NCBI RefSeq assembly: GCF_001637225.1
Contig: NZ_LVJI01000054.1
Coordinates: 251,824-315,823 of the forward strand
From: Paenibacillus antarcticus
GTDB taxonomy: Bacteria > Bacillota > Bacilli > Paenibacillales > Paenibacillaceae
Direction of reading: 5' to 3'
Length of the DNA: 64,000 nucleotides
Positions 26,514 to 35,609 of the stretch are shown here, piece by piece. The notes beneath the pieces are model-generated. The model was not told the origin of the DNA, did no database searches, and saw nothing but the letters and a program-made list of their open reading frames with translations. Position 1 is the stretch's first letter; each line of letters starts with the position of its first letter. The translations under genes were made by a program, and so were the position numbers.

Positions 26514-26845
26514 AATGCTTTACCGCCTCTAGTACATTTTTTATTTCACTATAGCGAAGTGAATGCCTAATTGTGAGTTGCATTATTATAGATTTGTAAA
26601 GTTACTACCTTATTGGTACTAGTATATATATCCTTTGATGCAAAAAGTGCTAGTTTGTGTCGATGACATCGATAATTTTGAAAACGAACTAATGAAATAA
26701 TATATAACTATGAGTTCGTTCGGCGTATTGCGCTTTTTTATGATTATTGCCTATTTATAGATTTACATTATATTGAAGTGCAATTAACATTTTAGGAGTA
26801 AAAGATAAAAGTTTTTACAATTCACTAAACCAATATAAGAATGGA
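26514..26845. other. Divergent regulatory region between the AraC gene and the beta-helix operon
   Basis: 332 bp, AT-rich, no gene seen. AACGAACT (26683-26690) and AGTTCGTT (26713-26720) can pair, and GCGTATTGCGC then a T-run follows at about 26723-26737. These could be a leader hairpin or attenuator before the 26846 gene. I cannot assign a promoter with confidence. Confidence 0.4.
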
Positions 26846-27742
26846 ATGGTATCCTTGAAGCAAAAAAAACGTTCTCCTTCAAAACGTAAATACCCACTTG
26901 TAGCAGGAGTGGGAATCGTGCTTTCTTTGGCGGTAGTGATTGTACTGGGTGGTTTTTTAATTATCCCTGATGAAGAAGCACAACCTAGTATAACAGATGA
27001 AATCTTTTCCTACTCCGGATATACCCGTGTTATAGAAAAGCAGGAATACGATTTTTATGAGTATCTGGCGCAGAGGGAAATGGATGACATTAGTGACAGC
27101 AAATTGCTAGCTCAAAATACGAAAGAATTGGCCCAAACAGCCAACGCTCAGTTTTATTTAGGTAACAAATTGGGGTTACACGAACCCTACTCTTTTGAAA
27201 ATATGCAAGTGCAAATGAAACTTGAAAACGCTCGGAGAAAGATAAGTCAGGAAAAAGGTCAGGCCATTTATGGACCGGAATCGTTTGATATCTACAGGTA
27301 TTATCAATATGTTTTCAGTAACCTAGAGGTTGATATCATTGACTATATAGCCAGACATGCTGATGAATCGATGGACAAAAAAGCTAGATTATATTTTGAA
27401 GAAAATAAAGATAAATACGATCATCCAGAGCAGATTGTTTATTTAATAACAGAAAACGGAGAAGAAGAGGAGCATACCATTGACTGGAGACAATTGAGTT
27501 CTCTGGAGAAAGCAGACTCGGAACTTGCGCAATTTCTGAGAGAGGGTGGTGAATACCAGCAATTTTCTTATAATTTCGGCAGCATAAAAAGGAACGTGAA
27601 AATTCATTCAGTAACGTACATGAAAACAGATTTTGAGCATCAAAAAAACCTTATTGTAAGCGATTTCCTGAGAAGTGGATACTATAAAGAATTGCTGAAG
27701 GAGGTGGAAATGAACAACCCAATAGTGTTCGCTGAGAAATGA
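26846..27742 (+). CDS. Membrane-anchored SurA/PrsA-like helical protein
   Basis: 298 residues. Basic N-terminus, one membrane helix (about 18-41), then an extracytoplasmic helical domain with the ENARRKISQEKGQAIYGPESFDIYRYYQYVFSNLEVDI pattern seen in SurA/PrsA-type N-terminal chaperone domains. A peptidyl-prolyl isomerase domain is not evident. It lies 55 nt before the giant secreted protein gene, so it may be a dedicated folding or export helper. The start (ATG 26846) is uncertain because the ribosome site is weak; TTG 26855 is possible. Confidence 0.65.
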   Translation: MVSLKQKKRSPSKRKYPLVAGVGIVLSLAVVIVLGGFLIIPDEEAQPSITDEIFSYSGYTRVIEKQEYDFYEYLAQREMDDISDSKLLAQNTKELAQTANAQFYLGNKLGLHEPYSFENMQVQMKLENARRKISQEKGQAIYGPESFDIYRYYQYVFSNLEVDIIDYIARHADESMDKKARLYFEENKDKYDHPEQIVYLITENGEEEEHTIDWRQLSSLEKADSELAQFLREGGEYQQFSYNFGSIKRNVKIHSVTYMKTDFEHQKNLIVSDFLRSGYYKELLKEVEMNNPIVFAEK

Positions 27743-27797
27743 AAATACGCTTACTACATGTATTAAGTAAAGATAAGATAAGAGAGGTGGTCAGCTA

Positions 27798-30700
27798 ATG
27801 GTAACTAAAAAGAAATACGGAATTTTCAAGAGAACTTTGGTAATTGCTATTGTGAGTTCGCTGATACTATCTATGGTTCCGCTAAACTTTTCGATGGCTG
27901 CGTCTTCTGTAATAGTAGAAGAAAATCTTCTCAAGCACTCTACCTTTGAGGAAACGGATGTGAATCTATCGACAGGCCTACCGGCCGATAAATTCGGCAA
28001 CTGGTATACTTACCAGGGTCCTGCAAAGGTTGAAGGCAATGCTCATGAAGGGAATTGGTCGGTGATGATGTCCACCGCTGGTCAGTCTCTTGAGCAGGAT
28101 GTGAAAAACCTACAGCCAGGCTTGACCTATGAGTACGCTGTGTGGGTTAAAGCCAATGATGCAACCAAAGGTGCTTTGCGGTTAGGTGTTAAAAACCATG
28201 GCAGCAGTGAAGCTAGAGTTACAGCGACTAGCAATGATTGGAAGAGGTATTCACTGGAGTTCACTTCCAGCACTGGTCGTGTTCGTACTTATGCATGGCT
28301 TGAATCAAACACAGCAGGCAACAACTTTTATTTTGACGATGCAACATTGACACTCAAGAGCGACCTTAAACAGGTAGATGTTGTGAACGGGATGGCTACA
28401 GCGCAGTTTAAGGATAGCTTTACCGGTACTCCCGATCAGAATGTCTTCGAGGTCACTTATTCTTCTTCTCTGGATCCCAATACGATCTTACCAGTTACTA
28501 TTACCAATTCTAGTTTTAACGCTAATAACAAAATCTTTACCATGAACTTTGCCTCGTTTGTGGCACAGCCCCAAGCACAAACTATAACGATGTATGTGAC
28601 GTATAAGAAGGATAATACAAATCAGACTGTGACACTTGATTTCCCTATCGAAGCTTCGGGAGGGGAAGTGATCACGGCTAAGGTACAAACACTTGACTCC
28701 ACAAATGGCACGATCACAGCTACGTTGAATCAGGCGCCTACCGTTGCTCCTGTAGCGTCTGACTTCGCTATTACTTACAATATTAACGGAGGTGTATACC
28801 AGAATCTGATTACCAGAGACTTTGTGTACGCTAAAAATTCGTTTAAATCAACCTTTAACTTTAATCAATTGCCGTCGGCTCCTACCGATCAGACTGTTAT
28901 AGTAAAAGTCATCTATCAGGGGAAAGAAACGACAAGCAGTTTTATAATCGGTGTTGAGGACGGTGTGACCTATTATGTGGCGAACACTGGCTCCGACAGC
29001 AACAATGGACTAACTCCTGAGACTGCGATCCAAACGATTGAGAAGTTGAACACCATTACATTTAAACCAGGTGACCATATTTTATTTAAAAAGGGCGATG
29101 AATTTAAGGGTGCTTTGAAGCCTATTGGTTCTGGTACAGAAGGATATCCGATCGTAGTTGCTAGCTACGGTTCAGAAGGAGGGCTTAGACCGGTACTCAA
29201 GCCTAGCGATACGAATTGGTTGGCTCCGCTAATGAGCGCAGAATTTAATACAACCGCAACCGTAAATAACGGAATCTCATTCTACAACCAAGCCTATTGG
29301 GAAGTAAGAGACCTAGAGCTTTCCGGTCCTAATCATGTGCCTGACCAGAGTGTTTACCGTAGAGGGATCAACATCACTGGTGAAGACGCGGGCAACTTGA
29401 ATCATTTCTACTTCGACAATCTGATTATTCACGGCTTCCACGGACCTAACAGTAACGCAGGCAAATCATCTGGAGGAATTCTGATGGAGGTGCTAGCCAA
29501 GCCGAATACACCAGCTTCAACACACATTCCAACCTCTATTAACGACATACGCATCACCAACAGCGAACTTTACGACCTTGGCCGCTCGGGCATAAATTTT
29601 GTGTCGGTGTGGGCAAGAAGAGCAGAGACTACCGATACAAAGTGGGGTCCTTATCCAAGCAACCATGCCCCAGTTAGAGCGGGCTACGCTTTTAAACCGT
29701 ATGAAGACTTTTACCTAGCTAACAATCTGATTTATGACATTGATGGCGATGGAGCGATTGTGGATAACAACAAGAACGCTGTGGTTGAGAACAACTTGGT
29801 ATACCGTACCACCAAAGCTGCACCTTATGCGGTGGGATTGTTTAACTGGAATTCCGATAATACCATATTCCAATTCAACGAGGTATACGACATCCTACCG
29901 GGCGGAGATGCGCAAGGCATTGAGATCGACGCACTCAACGACACGACGTATGTGCAGTATAATTATCTACATGATAACGCAGGCGGCACTTTTATGTGGT
30001 GTAATACGTCCGGTCTATACGGATTCAACGGAGTTTTCCGGTACAATATCAGCCAGAATGACAATACTGAACACGGTGTGATCGACTGGCGTGATGGATC
30101 TTTTGGCGCTCAGGCTTACAATAACACGATCTATATGAAAGAGGATGGTCGTAAGTTATTTATGTACGGCAGTGGCGGTAATTCCGACGCTAAGTTCTAT
30201 AACAATATTTTTTACTATCCAGGGGATACACCATTTGAAGTGAATAATTTCAGTGAGAATAATATCGATTGGCAAAACAATTTGTTTTATAATTTTGTCA
30301 AAACACCTTCTAATGATAGCAGCGTGTTAACTGTAGACCCTATGTTCGTTGATCCTGGTAAAGGTGGTACTGGTGTCGGTCAGCCGATTGCTGCAACAAG
30401 TTTGGTCGGTTACAAGCTTAAACCCGGCTCTCCGGCCATGAATGCTGGAATACCAATTGCAAACAATGGTGGCAGAGACTATTTCAACAATCCGATCACA
30501 GGTATTCCTGACATCGGCGCATATGATTCTGGCACAATCTCTTTGAATGTCGGCTCTACTGTCTACAATGTAAATCAATTACTACAAACGATTACCATAG
30601 CCGACACCGAAACGCTTACGGTGGCAGCACTCCTGTCCAACCTCGTACATGATGATGGTATTGATGTGAAAGTGTACCGTGGGACTGCTGAGTTAATTGG

Positions 30701-32426
30701 AAGCGATGTGTTTAATACAAACGATACTTTGAAAGTCATAAAGGGTATCGAAGAATTGGTCTATACCATCTCGATCGTTCGTGACGCATCTTCTGATACC
30801 AAGGATATTCCTATTGATAAGCTAAGCGCTACTGCAGGTAGTTGGGAAGCCAATGGGGGAGCGTCCGAAGGTCCTGCAAATTTAGTGCTGGATAACAGAT
30901 CGAATACGATCTGGCATTCTAAATGGGCCAGCGATTCTCGTGAAAATCTTTATATAACTCTTGCGCTTTCTGACGAGACTTATATGGTGGATGGCTTGCG
31001 ATATCAGCCGCGTACGGGTGGTGGAACCAATGGTATTATCAAAAAATATAAGCTTCAGTACAGTAACAATGGTACGGATTTTATCGATATACCTGGTGGT
31101 ACTGGAGATTGGAGCATTACGGGGTGGCAGAGCGTTCAATTCACTCCAGTAGCCGCGAAAGCAATACGATTGTATGCGGTTGATTCGATAAGCCAAGAAA
31201 ATGGGAAATTATTCGCCACTGCTGCGGAGATTCGCCTTACTGGTTATGAAAAGTCAAGCGCGGACATCACGCCTCCTGCAGCACCTTCGGGTGTTATAGT
31301 TGATGAAGATAGTGTCACGCAGAATTCGGTAATCGTACGTTGGACGCCTCCAGTTGATGATGACGTAATTGGCTATAAAGTATACGTTAACGATGGAAAG
31401 ACCGATGTAGTCATCGATGTTGGTAACTCCGATGTTACGTTCACGACGGTTCAAGGACTCAACTCAGGTATCCTGTATACGTTTAAGGTCACTGCCATTG
31501 ACAAGGCGAGGAATGAGTCCGCGAAGAGCAGCCCAGCAAGCATTACTATCCCGGATATAACCACCCCGACCGCTCCATTGAATCTAGCGGTTTCCAATGT
31601 AGGAGAGACAACGGCGACTATTTCGTGGGAAGCTTCCACAGATAATGTGGGTGTAACAGGATATGAAGTGTATATAAACGATGTTCTGTTTAGTGCACTG
31701 ACGGCGACGAGTCTTAACCTCACGGGCTTGACTGCTAATGCCAACAATAGTGTTAAAGTCAGAGCTATCAATGCAAATGGCATCAAATCAAGCTTTAGTA
31801 GTATTGTGGTAACAACCACTGTAGCGTCTGGAGAAACAGCGGGCGTACTTTCAGGCAAACAAGCAGTTCAATTGGACGAAGAATTTAGCGTAGTATTTGG
31901 ATTAAAGAATGTAACTGAAGTTATATTTGGGCAAGATGTTACGTTTACGTATGACCCAAGTAAGCTAGAACTGACATCCGTTACTGCTACGAATGAGAAC
32001 TTTAAAATAGTAAATAGCAACGATGACACAACAGGACAGCTTCGTGTTCTCTCTGCAGGGTTAGGAAGTGGTATTACTAATGATGATACCGTCACACTAA
32101 CCTTTAGGGCTAAATCTATTATTGGTACACCTGGTACTGCTGTTCAAGCAGTAAATGGAACTATTGCGAATGAGCTAGGGAAGGAAACGACAGTTTTGGA
32201 TGGAGTATTGAATATCATCATTACGGATCTTCCTGTTACAAATCCAGGGGATATCAACCAAGATGGTAAATATTCTATTGGCGACTTGGCACTTATGGCT
32301 GTTGGATATGGTAAGAAATCTACAGATGCTGATTGGGATAAATATCGCAATCTCGATGTAAACAATGATAATGAGATCAATATTGTAGACTTGGCATTTG
32401 TGGCATCCAAGATACTGGGTAATTAA
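27798..32426 (+). CDS. Secreted beta-helix polysaccharide-active protein with cohesin and dockerin
   Basis: 1542 residues, AGAGGTGG before the ATG. Approximate order: signal peptide (1-34); CBM4/9-like beta-sandwich (40-195); two small beta domains (197-385); right-handed beta-helix starting YYVANTGSDSNNGLTPETA (390-904), as in PL9-like and DUF1565-type pectate or polysaccharide lyases; cadherin-like domain (905-990); F5/8 type C (CBM32-like) domain (1002-1151); two fibronectin III domains (1156-1340); cohesin-like domain (1348-1479); type I dockerin with two Ca-binding repeats (GDINQDGKYSIGDL and LDVNNDNEINIVDL, 1482-1542). The substrate is likely a plant or microbial uronan, but catalytic residues cannot be fixed by eye. 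Having both cohesin and dockerin allows self-assembly. Confidence 0.85.
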   Translation: MVTKKKYGIFKRTLVIAIVSSLILSMVPLNFSMAASSVIVEENLLKHSTFEETDVNLSTGLPADKFGNWYTYQGPAKVEGNAHEGNWSVMMSTAGQSLEQDVKNLQPGLTYEYAVWVKANDATKGALRLGVKNHGSSEARVTATSNDWKRYSLEFTSSTGRVRTYAWLESNTAGNNFYFDDATLTLKSDLKQVDVVNGMATAQFKDSFTGTPDQNVFEVTYSSSLDPNTILPVTITNSSFNANNKIFTMNFASFVAQPQAQTITMYVTYKKDNTNQTVTLDFPIEASGGEVITAKVQTLDSTNGTITATLNQAPTVAPVASDFAITYNINGGVYQNLITRDFVYAKNSFKSTFNFNQLPSAPTDQTVIVKVIYQGKETTSSFIIGVEDGVTYYVANTGSDSNNGLTPETAIQTIEKLNTITFKPGDHILFKKGDEFKGALKPIGSGTEGYPIVVASYGSEGGLRPVLKPSDTNWLAPLMSAEFNTTATVNNGISFYNQAYWEVRDLELSGPNHVPDQSVYRRGINITGEDAGNLNHFYFDNLIIHGFHGPNSNAGKSSGGILMEVLAKPNTPASTHIPTSINDIRITNSELYDLGRSGINFVSVWARRAETTDTKWGPYPSNHAPVRAGYAFKPYEDFYLANNLIYDIDGDGAIVDNNKNAVVENNLVYRTTKAAPYAVGLFNWNSDNTIFQFNEVYDILPGGDAQGIEIDALNDTTYVQYNYLHDNAGGTFMWCNTSGLYGFNGVFRYNISQNDNTEHGVIDWRDGSFGAQAYNNTIYMKEDGRKLFMYGSGGNSDAKFYNNIFYYPGDTPFEVNNFSENNIDWQNNLFYNFVKTPSNDSSVLTVDPMFVDPGKGGTGVGQPIAATSLVGYKLKPGSPAMNAGIPIANNGGRDYFNNPITGIPDIGAYDSGTISLNVGSTVYNVNQLLQTITIADTETLTVAALLSNLVHDDGIDVKVYRGTAELIGSDVFNTNDTLKVIKGIEELVYTISIVRDASSDTKDIPIDKLSATAGSWEANGGASEGPANLVLDNRSNTIWHSKWASDSRENLYITLALSDETYMVDGLRYQPRTGGGTNGIIKKYKLQYSNNGTDFIDIPGGTGDWSITGWQSVQFTPVAAKAIRLYAVDSISQENGKLFATAAEIRLTGYEKSSADITPPAAPSGVIVDEDSVTQNSVIVRWTPPVDDDVIGYKVYVNDGKTDVVIDVGNSDVTFTTVQGLNSGILYTFKVTAIDKARNESAKSSPASITIPDITTPTAPLNLAVSNVGETTATISWEASTDNVGVTGYEVYINDVLFSALTATSLNLTGLTANANNSVKVRAINANGIKSSFSSIVVTTTVASGETAGVLSGKQAVQLDEEFSVVFGLKNVTEVIFGQDVTFTYDPSKLELTSVTATNENFKIVNSNDDTTGQLRVLSAGLGSGITNDDTVTLTFRAKSIIGTPGTAVQAVNGTIANELGKETTVLDGVLNIIITDLPVTNPGDINQDGKYSIGDLALMAVGYGKKSTDADWDKYRNLDVNNDNEINIVDLAFVASKILGN

Positions 32427-32430
32427 GCCT

Positions 32431-32587
32431 TGTTCGTTGTAAAAGATACCTTGATGCAACGGCGTTATTGGAGGTAGGTTATTTAACAAATCCAGGGGAA
32501 GAGCAAAGGATGTGGACGGGCGATTTTCAAGATCGCGTCGCCACATCCTTTGTAGAAGGGATTAAAGAGTATCTATTAATTAACTGA
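32431..32587 (+). pseudogene. C-terminal remnant of an N-acetylmuramoyl-L-alanine amidase
   Basis: The frame ending at TGA 32585-32587 reads ATALLEVGYLTNPGEEQ and then FVEGIKEYLLIN. This is the end of the Amidase_3 domain, including the catalytic-Glu motif LLEVG, and corresponds to AVLLEVGFLSNRSDEQ...IVDGIKEYMG in the intact amidase at 54514-56001. Just upstream another frame reads FVVKDTLM, which also fits the amidase, so a frameshift separates them. Everything further upstream is absent and is replaced by the end of the cohesin-dockerin gene, only a few nt away. Confidence 0.75.
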
Positions 32588-32616
32588 TCATTCGTAGAAT
32601 GGGTTGGAATTACAAC

Positions 32617-32652
32617 AAAGGTTGATCTGATATTTCTTATAGATCAACCTTT
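32617..32652. terminator. Bidirectional terminator
   Basis: AAAGGTTGATCT (32617-32628) pairs perfectly with AGATCAACCTTT (32641-32652). T-runs follow in both directions. It ends the beta-helix transcript and overlaps the last codons of the minus-strand membrane gene. Confidence 0.85.
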
Positions 32653-33302
32653 TTGATACTCCTATAGATAGGCGACCTATGAACGGTTGTAATTGATTTG
32701 TTAAGGATCATTAGAATATACACTACGTCTACTATTAATATGAGAATATACAATATCGTTAATAACAAGGATTGCGGGAAGAATGAATAGCTGAGAATGG
32801 AAGCGCATAGGGTTCCTATCATTTTGAACAAAGCGATGGATAGAGATTGACCTTGTAGATCTTTGGTAAGTATCATTTTTATGAAAAAGATAGACATGAC
32901 TAGATTAATTCCAAAGGCAGAATAGAGAGACATCGTATCATTGAATTCGATTGCCATGCCATATTGCACTAGAAAACCTATGACAATTAAGGATAAGACA
33001 GCAAGATAAAGTGTCCGTTTGGGTAATGTTTTCGTGGAATAATAGAGAAATTGGAGCAAGATGATACAGTCTAATAGAAACCATACTAATGTTACAATTT
33101 GCTGTAGTGGATGAAACGGCAAAATGAAAGTCAATAGAAATTCCCATGAAATATTTAAACATATAGCGGCAAGGGGTACTCCGTAAGTTTGATTTTTAAA
33201 CCCTTTATAAATAATGAGTACATAGGCAATAGTCCAGAATAGAGAAATCCCAAACATCAAAAGAAATTCTAATTTTTGCGGTAAAAGGTGCTCCATAATC
33301 AT
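32637..33302 (-). CDS. Membrane protein resembling Pyr4/PaxB-type terpene cyclases
   Basis: 221 residues, about seven membrane helices and little else. The family-like landmarks are WE at 53-54 in CLNISWEFLLTF, WFLLDCIIL with D78, and a C-terminal VDVVYI with D192. In fungal Pyr4-type cyclases one early Glu and one late Asp are essential, and E54 and D192 fit those places. Such proteins protonate epoxide or alkene ends of prenylated compounds inside the membrane. The match rests on motif memory only. GGATGTGAT precedes the ATG. It stands alone, convergent with the beta-helix operon. Confidence 0.5.
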   Translation of the reverse strand: MIMEHLLPQKLEFLLMFGISLFWTIAYVLIIYKGFKNQTYGVPLAAICLNISWEFLLTFILPFHPLQQIVTLVWFLLDCIILLQFLYYSTKTLPKRTLYLAVLSLIVIGFLVQYGMAIEFNDTMSLYSAFGINLVMSIFFIKMILTKDLQGQSLSIALFKMIGTLCASILSYSFFPQSLLLTILYILILIVDVVYILMILNKSITTVHRSPIYRSIKKVDL

Positions 33303-33484
33303 AAAGTGGAAATCACATCCTTTTCAATAGTAATGGGCTGATAAGCGTATTTAAAATAGCCTGTCTATGTATATGAAACAAGCAATCTTAATAGACCCTT
33401 TCCGCACAACGGGCGCTGGATGAAAAATACATATCATAAAAATTCTTGTGAAATAGTGGGTTATTTGTTTCATTATTCAAAAAC

Positions 33485-33498
33485 CTAGCTATAGCTAG
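33485..33498. repeat. Perfect 14-bp palindrome upstream of the MetE-like gene
   Basis: CTAGCTATAGCTAG lies about 100 nt upstream of the 33596 start in a 293-bp gap. It could be an operator. I looked for an S-box (SAM) riboswitch here and did not find its conserved core. Confidence 0.5.
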
Positions 33499-33595
33499 TA
33501 ACTATAACCAGTCATAGCTTATTGGTAGATCGGTATAGTCAATCGGATATGTTATATTGATTTTATAACTATTTACGAGGAGACTAATCTAATCT

Positions 33596-34735
33596 ATGAG
33601 CACTCAAACCGAACCTAAAAAGCGAACTGTTACTCCATTTAGATATGATATCGTTGGTAGCTTCCTGCGCCCTAGCGCGTTGAAAGATGCTAGATTAAAA
33701 TTCAAGAGCGGCGAAATTACCGCAGAGCAGCTGAAGGAAGTAGAGAATGACGAAATCGTTACACTCGTTCAGAAACAAAAGGAGGTTGGTCTTCAAGCTG
33801 TAACCGACGGCGAATTCCGCCGCTCCTGGTGGCATCTGGATTTCTTCTGGGGATTTGACGGAGTAGAACGGACAATTATTGATCAAGGCTACCAATTTAC
33901 CGGAGCGTCATCCAGACCCGAAACAGCCCAATTGACCGCAAAAATAAGTTACAATAGCCACCCTTTTGTTTCAGATTATTCATTCTTAAAAGAAGTTGCA
34001 GGTGAGGACGTCGTTGCACGTCAATCGATACCTGCGGCAGCGCAATTCCTGTTCGAGCTGGACCGGGCAGAAAATAAGGAAAGCACGAAGCTAATTTACC
34101 CGAATCGAGAAGAGCTTGTTTCGGATATTGCCAAAGCGTACAAAGCATCGATTCTTGCGTTCTATGCAGCGGGCTGCCGCAGCATCCAAATTGACGATTG
34201 TACGTGGGGCGCACTTTGCGACGAACAGTTTATAGCAATTATGAAGCAAGTCGGCGTAAATGTAGACGAATATGCCAACGAATTTGCGAAATTGAACGAG
34301 GAAGTTGTATCAGGTCTGCCGGACGATCTCGTTGTGACGACGCACGTATGCCGAGGTAATTATGTTTCGACTTACGCTGGAGTAGGTGGAGGTTATGAGC
34401 CTATTGTGCAAACACTTTTGAGCATCAATAACTACTCTGGCTACTATCTGGAGTTTGATACCGAACGAGCAGGAGATTTCAAGCCACTGCGCTTCCTGAA
34501 AGATAATCAGTTGGTCGTGCTTGGCCTGTTTTCTTCCAAATTTGGTGAGCTTGAAAGCAAGGAAGATATTCTGAAGCGTATCGAGGAAGCGAAGCAGTAC
34601 GTCGATATAAACCGGATTTGCCTGAGCCCGCAATGCGGATTCGCTTCCACGGAAGAAGGCAATCACCTGACAGAGGAGCAGCAATGGCGTAAGATTGCGT
34701 ATATTAAAGAAATTGCTGACGAGATTTGGAATTAA
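33596..34735 (+). CDS. MetE C-terminal-like methyltransferase (YxjG/YxjH type)
   Basis: 379 residues. Corresponds to the C-terminal catalytic barrel of cobalamin-independent methionine synthase (YDIVGSFLRPSALKDAR, VTDGEFRRSWWHLDFFWGF, IQIDDCTWG, zinc-site THVCRGN, LSPQCGFAS). In B. subtilis YxjG and YxjH are of this type and belong to sulfur metabolism. Expected to transfer a methyl group to a thiol such as homocysteine. Zn ligands His/Cys (H, C in THVCRGN; C in SPQCGF) are kept. It has its own terminator. Confidence 0.92.
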   Translation: MSTQTEPKKRTVTPFRYDIVGSFLRPSALKDARLKFKSGEITAEQLKEVENDEIVTLVQKQKEVGLQAVTDGEFRRSWWHLDFFWGFDGVERTIIDQGYQFTGASSRPETAQLTAKISYNSHPFVSDYSFLKEVAGEDVVARQSIPAAAQFLFELDRAENKESTKLIYPNREELVSDIAKAYKASILAFYAAGCRSIQIDDCTWGALCDEQFIAIMKQVGVNVDEYANEFAKLNEEVVSGLPDDLVVTTHVCRGNYVSTYAGVGGGYEPIVQTLLSINNYSGYYLEFDTERAGDFKPLRFLKDNQLVVLGLFSSKFGELESKEDILKRIEEAKQYVDINRICLSPQCGFASTEEGNHLTEEQQWRKIAYIKEIADEIWN

Positions 34736-34756
34736 TTAAAAGTCCAAAGTAGAAGA

Positions 34757-34802
34757 AAGTCCTTTAGCCGTATGGATGATCATCCGTACGGCTAAAGGAC
34801 TT
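34757..34802 (+). terminator. Strong rho-independent terminator
   Basis: AAGTCCTTTAGCCGTATGG pairs over about 22 bp with its reverse copy ending in GGCTAAAGGACTT, followed by TTC. It ends the MetE-like gene. Confidence 0.9.
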
Positions 34803-35114
34803 TTCTAATATAAAGCAATTACACCCAATTATTAAAAGAAGAGGATGTTTTCCTAGTGACTGGCCGGACAAATGAGTTGCTTGTTGAATCTAGCAAGAGG
34901 GCAATCTGAATAGTGAAAATACTTTTTCATTAATACAGAAATTTATTTAAATCGGAACCATTGGAAATTATTTGGAATTATAGGCTTGATTATCGTTGAG
35001 TTCGGTCTGAATTAGTTGCCATAGATCTATCTCTTCATAATCTTATTCCACTTGCTTTTTCTTCAATTGCGTAGTAAAGTGATATTGAGGTTAGCGATGG
35101 GGAGGGAAAACGAC
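34803..35114. other. Gap without a recognised gene
   Basis: 312 bp. No open frame with start signals was found on either strand. The last 60 bp hold the promoter region and GGGGAGGG ribosome site of the MarR gene. I could not define a convincing -35/-10 pair or an MhqR-type palindrome. Confidence 0.4.
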
Positions 35115-35558
35115 ATGCGTAATAATACGATAGGCTCGTTAATCTGGTTGCGTTTAATGCGTTTTACGAACCAGAGTAACCAGATGTCGAATGATTTTCT
35201 GAAACGATTTGATTTAACGACTGCTCAATTTGATGTACTTATGCAAATAAGCGTTTACCAGCCGCTTACGCAAATGGAATTGGCTGAGAAGGTGACCGTT
35301 ACGCAAGGAGGTATTTCGCGTATGCTCGTACGTCTAGAGAACGAAGGGTATATCGTTCGTAAGCAAGATTGGAAGACAAAAACGATTAGACTCACAGCGA
35401 AAGCGGAAGCTATTTTAGAACAAGCAATGCCAGAACAGTTAGCATTTCAAACATCATTCTTTGATGATGTATTAAACCATGAAGAACAAACAACGCTATA
35501 CACATTGATGACACGTGTTCATAAACATAGCCAAAAGAAAGAATTACCACCTGAGTAA
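35115..35558 (+). CDS. MarR-family regulator, MhqR-like
   Basis: 147 residues from ATG 35115, 8 nt after GGGAGGG; longer in-frame starts lack a ribosome site. Winged helix typical of MarR (LTTAQFDVLMQISVYQPLTQMELAEKVTVTQGGISRMLVRLENEGYIVRKQD). Upstream of a ring-cleaving dioxygenase, an LLM oxidoreductase and an FMN reductase, which is the gene content repressed by MhqR in B. subtilis during quinone and catechol stress. No redox Cys is seen in the protein, as in MhqR. Confidence 0.88.
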   Translation: MRNNTIGSLIWLRLMRFTNQSNQMSNDFLKRFDLTTAQFDVLMQISVYQPLTQMELAEKVTVTQGGISRMLVRLENEGYIVRKQDWKTKTIRLTAKAEAILEQAMPEQLAFQTSFFDDVLNHEEQTTLYTLMTRVHKHSQKKELPPE

Positions 35559-35609
35559 TTTTTTTTACACAATCATTTGATTAGTCAAGTTATAAAAGGA
35601 GGAATTACA

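Noticed and set aside
30327..32410. Several minus-strand open frames inside the beta-helix gene
   Set aside because: They are antisense shadows of a long, clearly coding gene with coherent domains.
33303..33595. S-box (SAM) riboswitch before the MetE-like gene
   Set aside because: The conserved S-box core was not found, and no terminator-antiterminator pair is visible. Only the 14-bp palindrome stands out.
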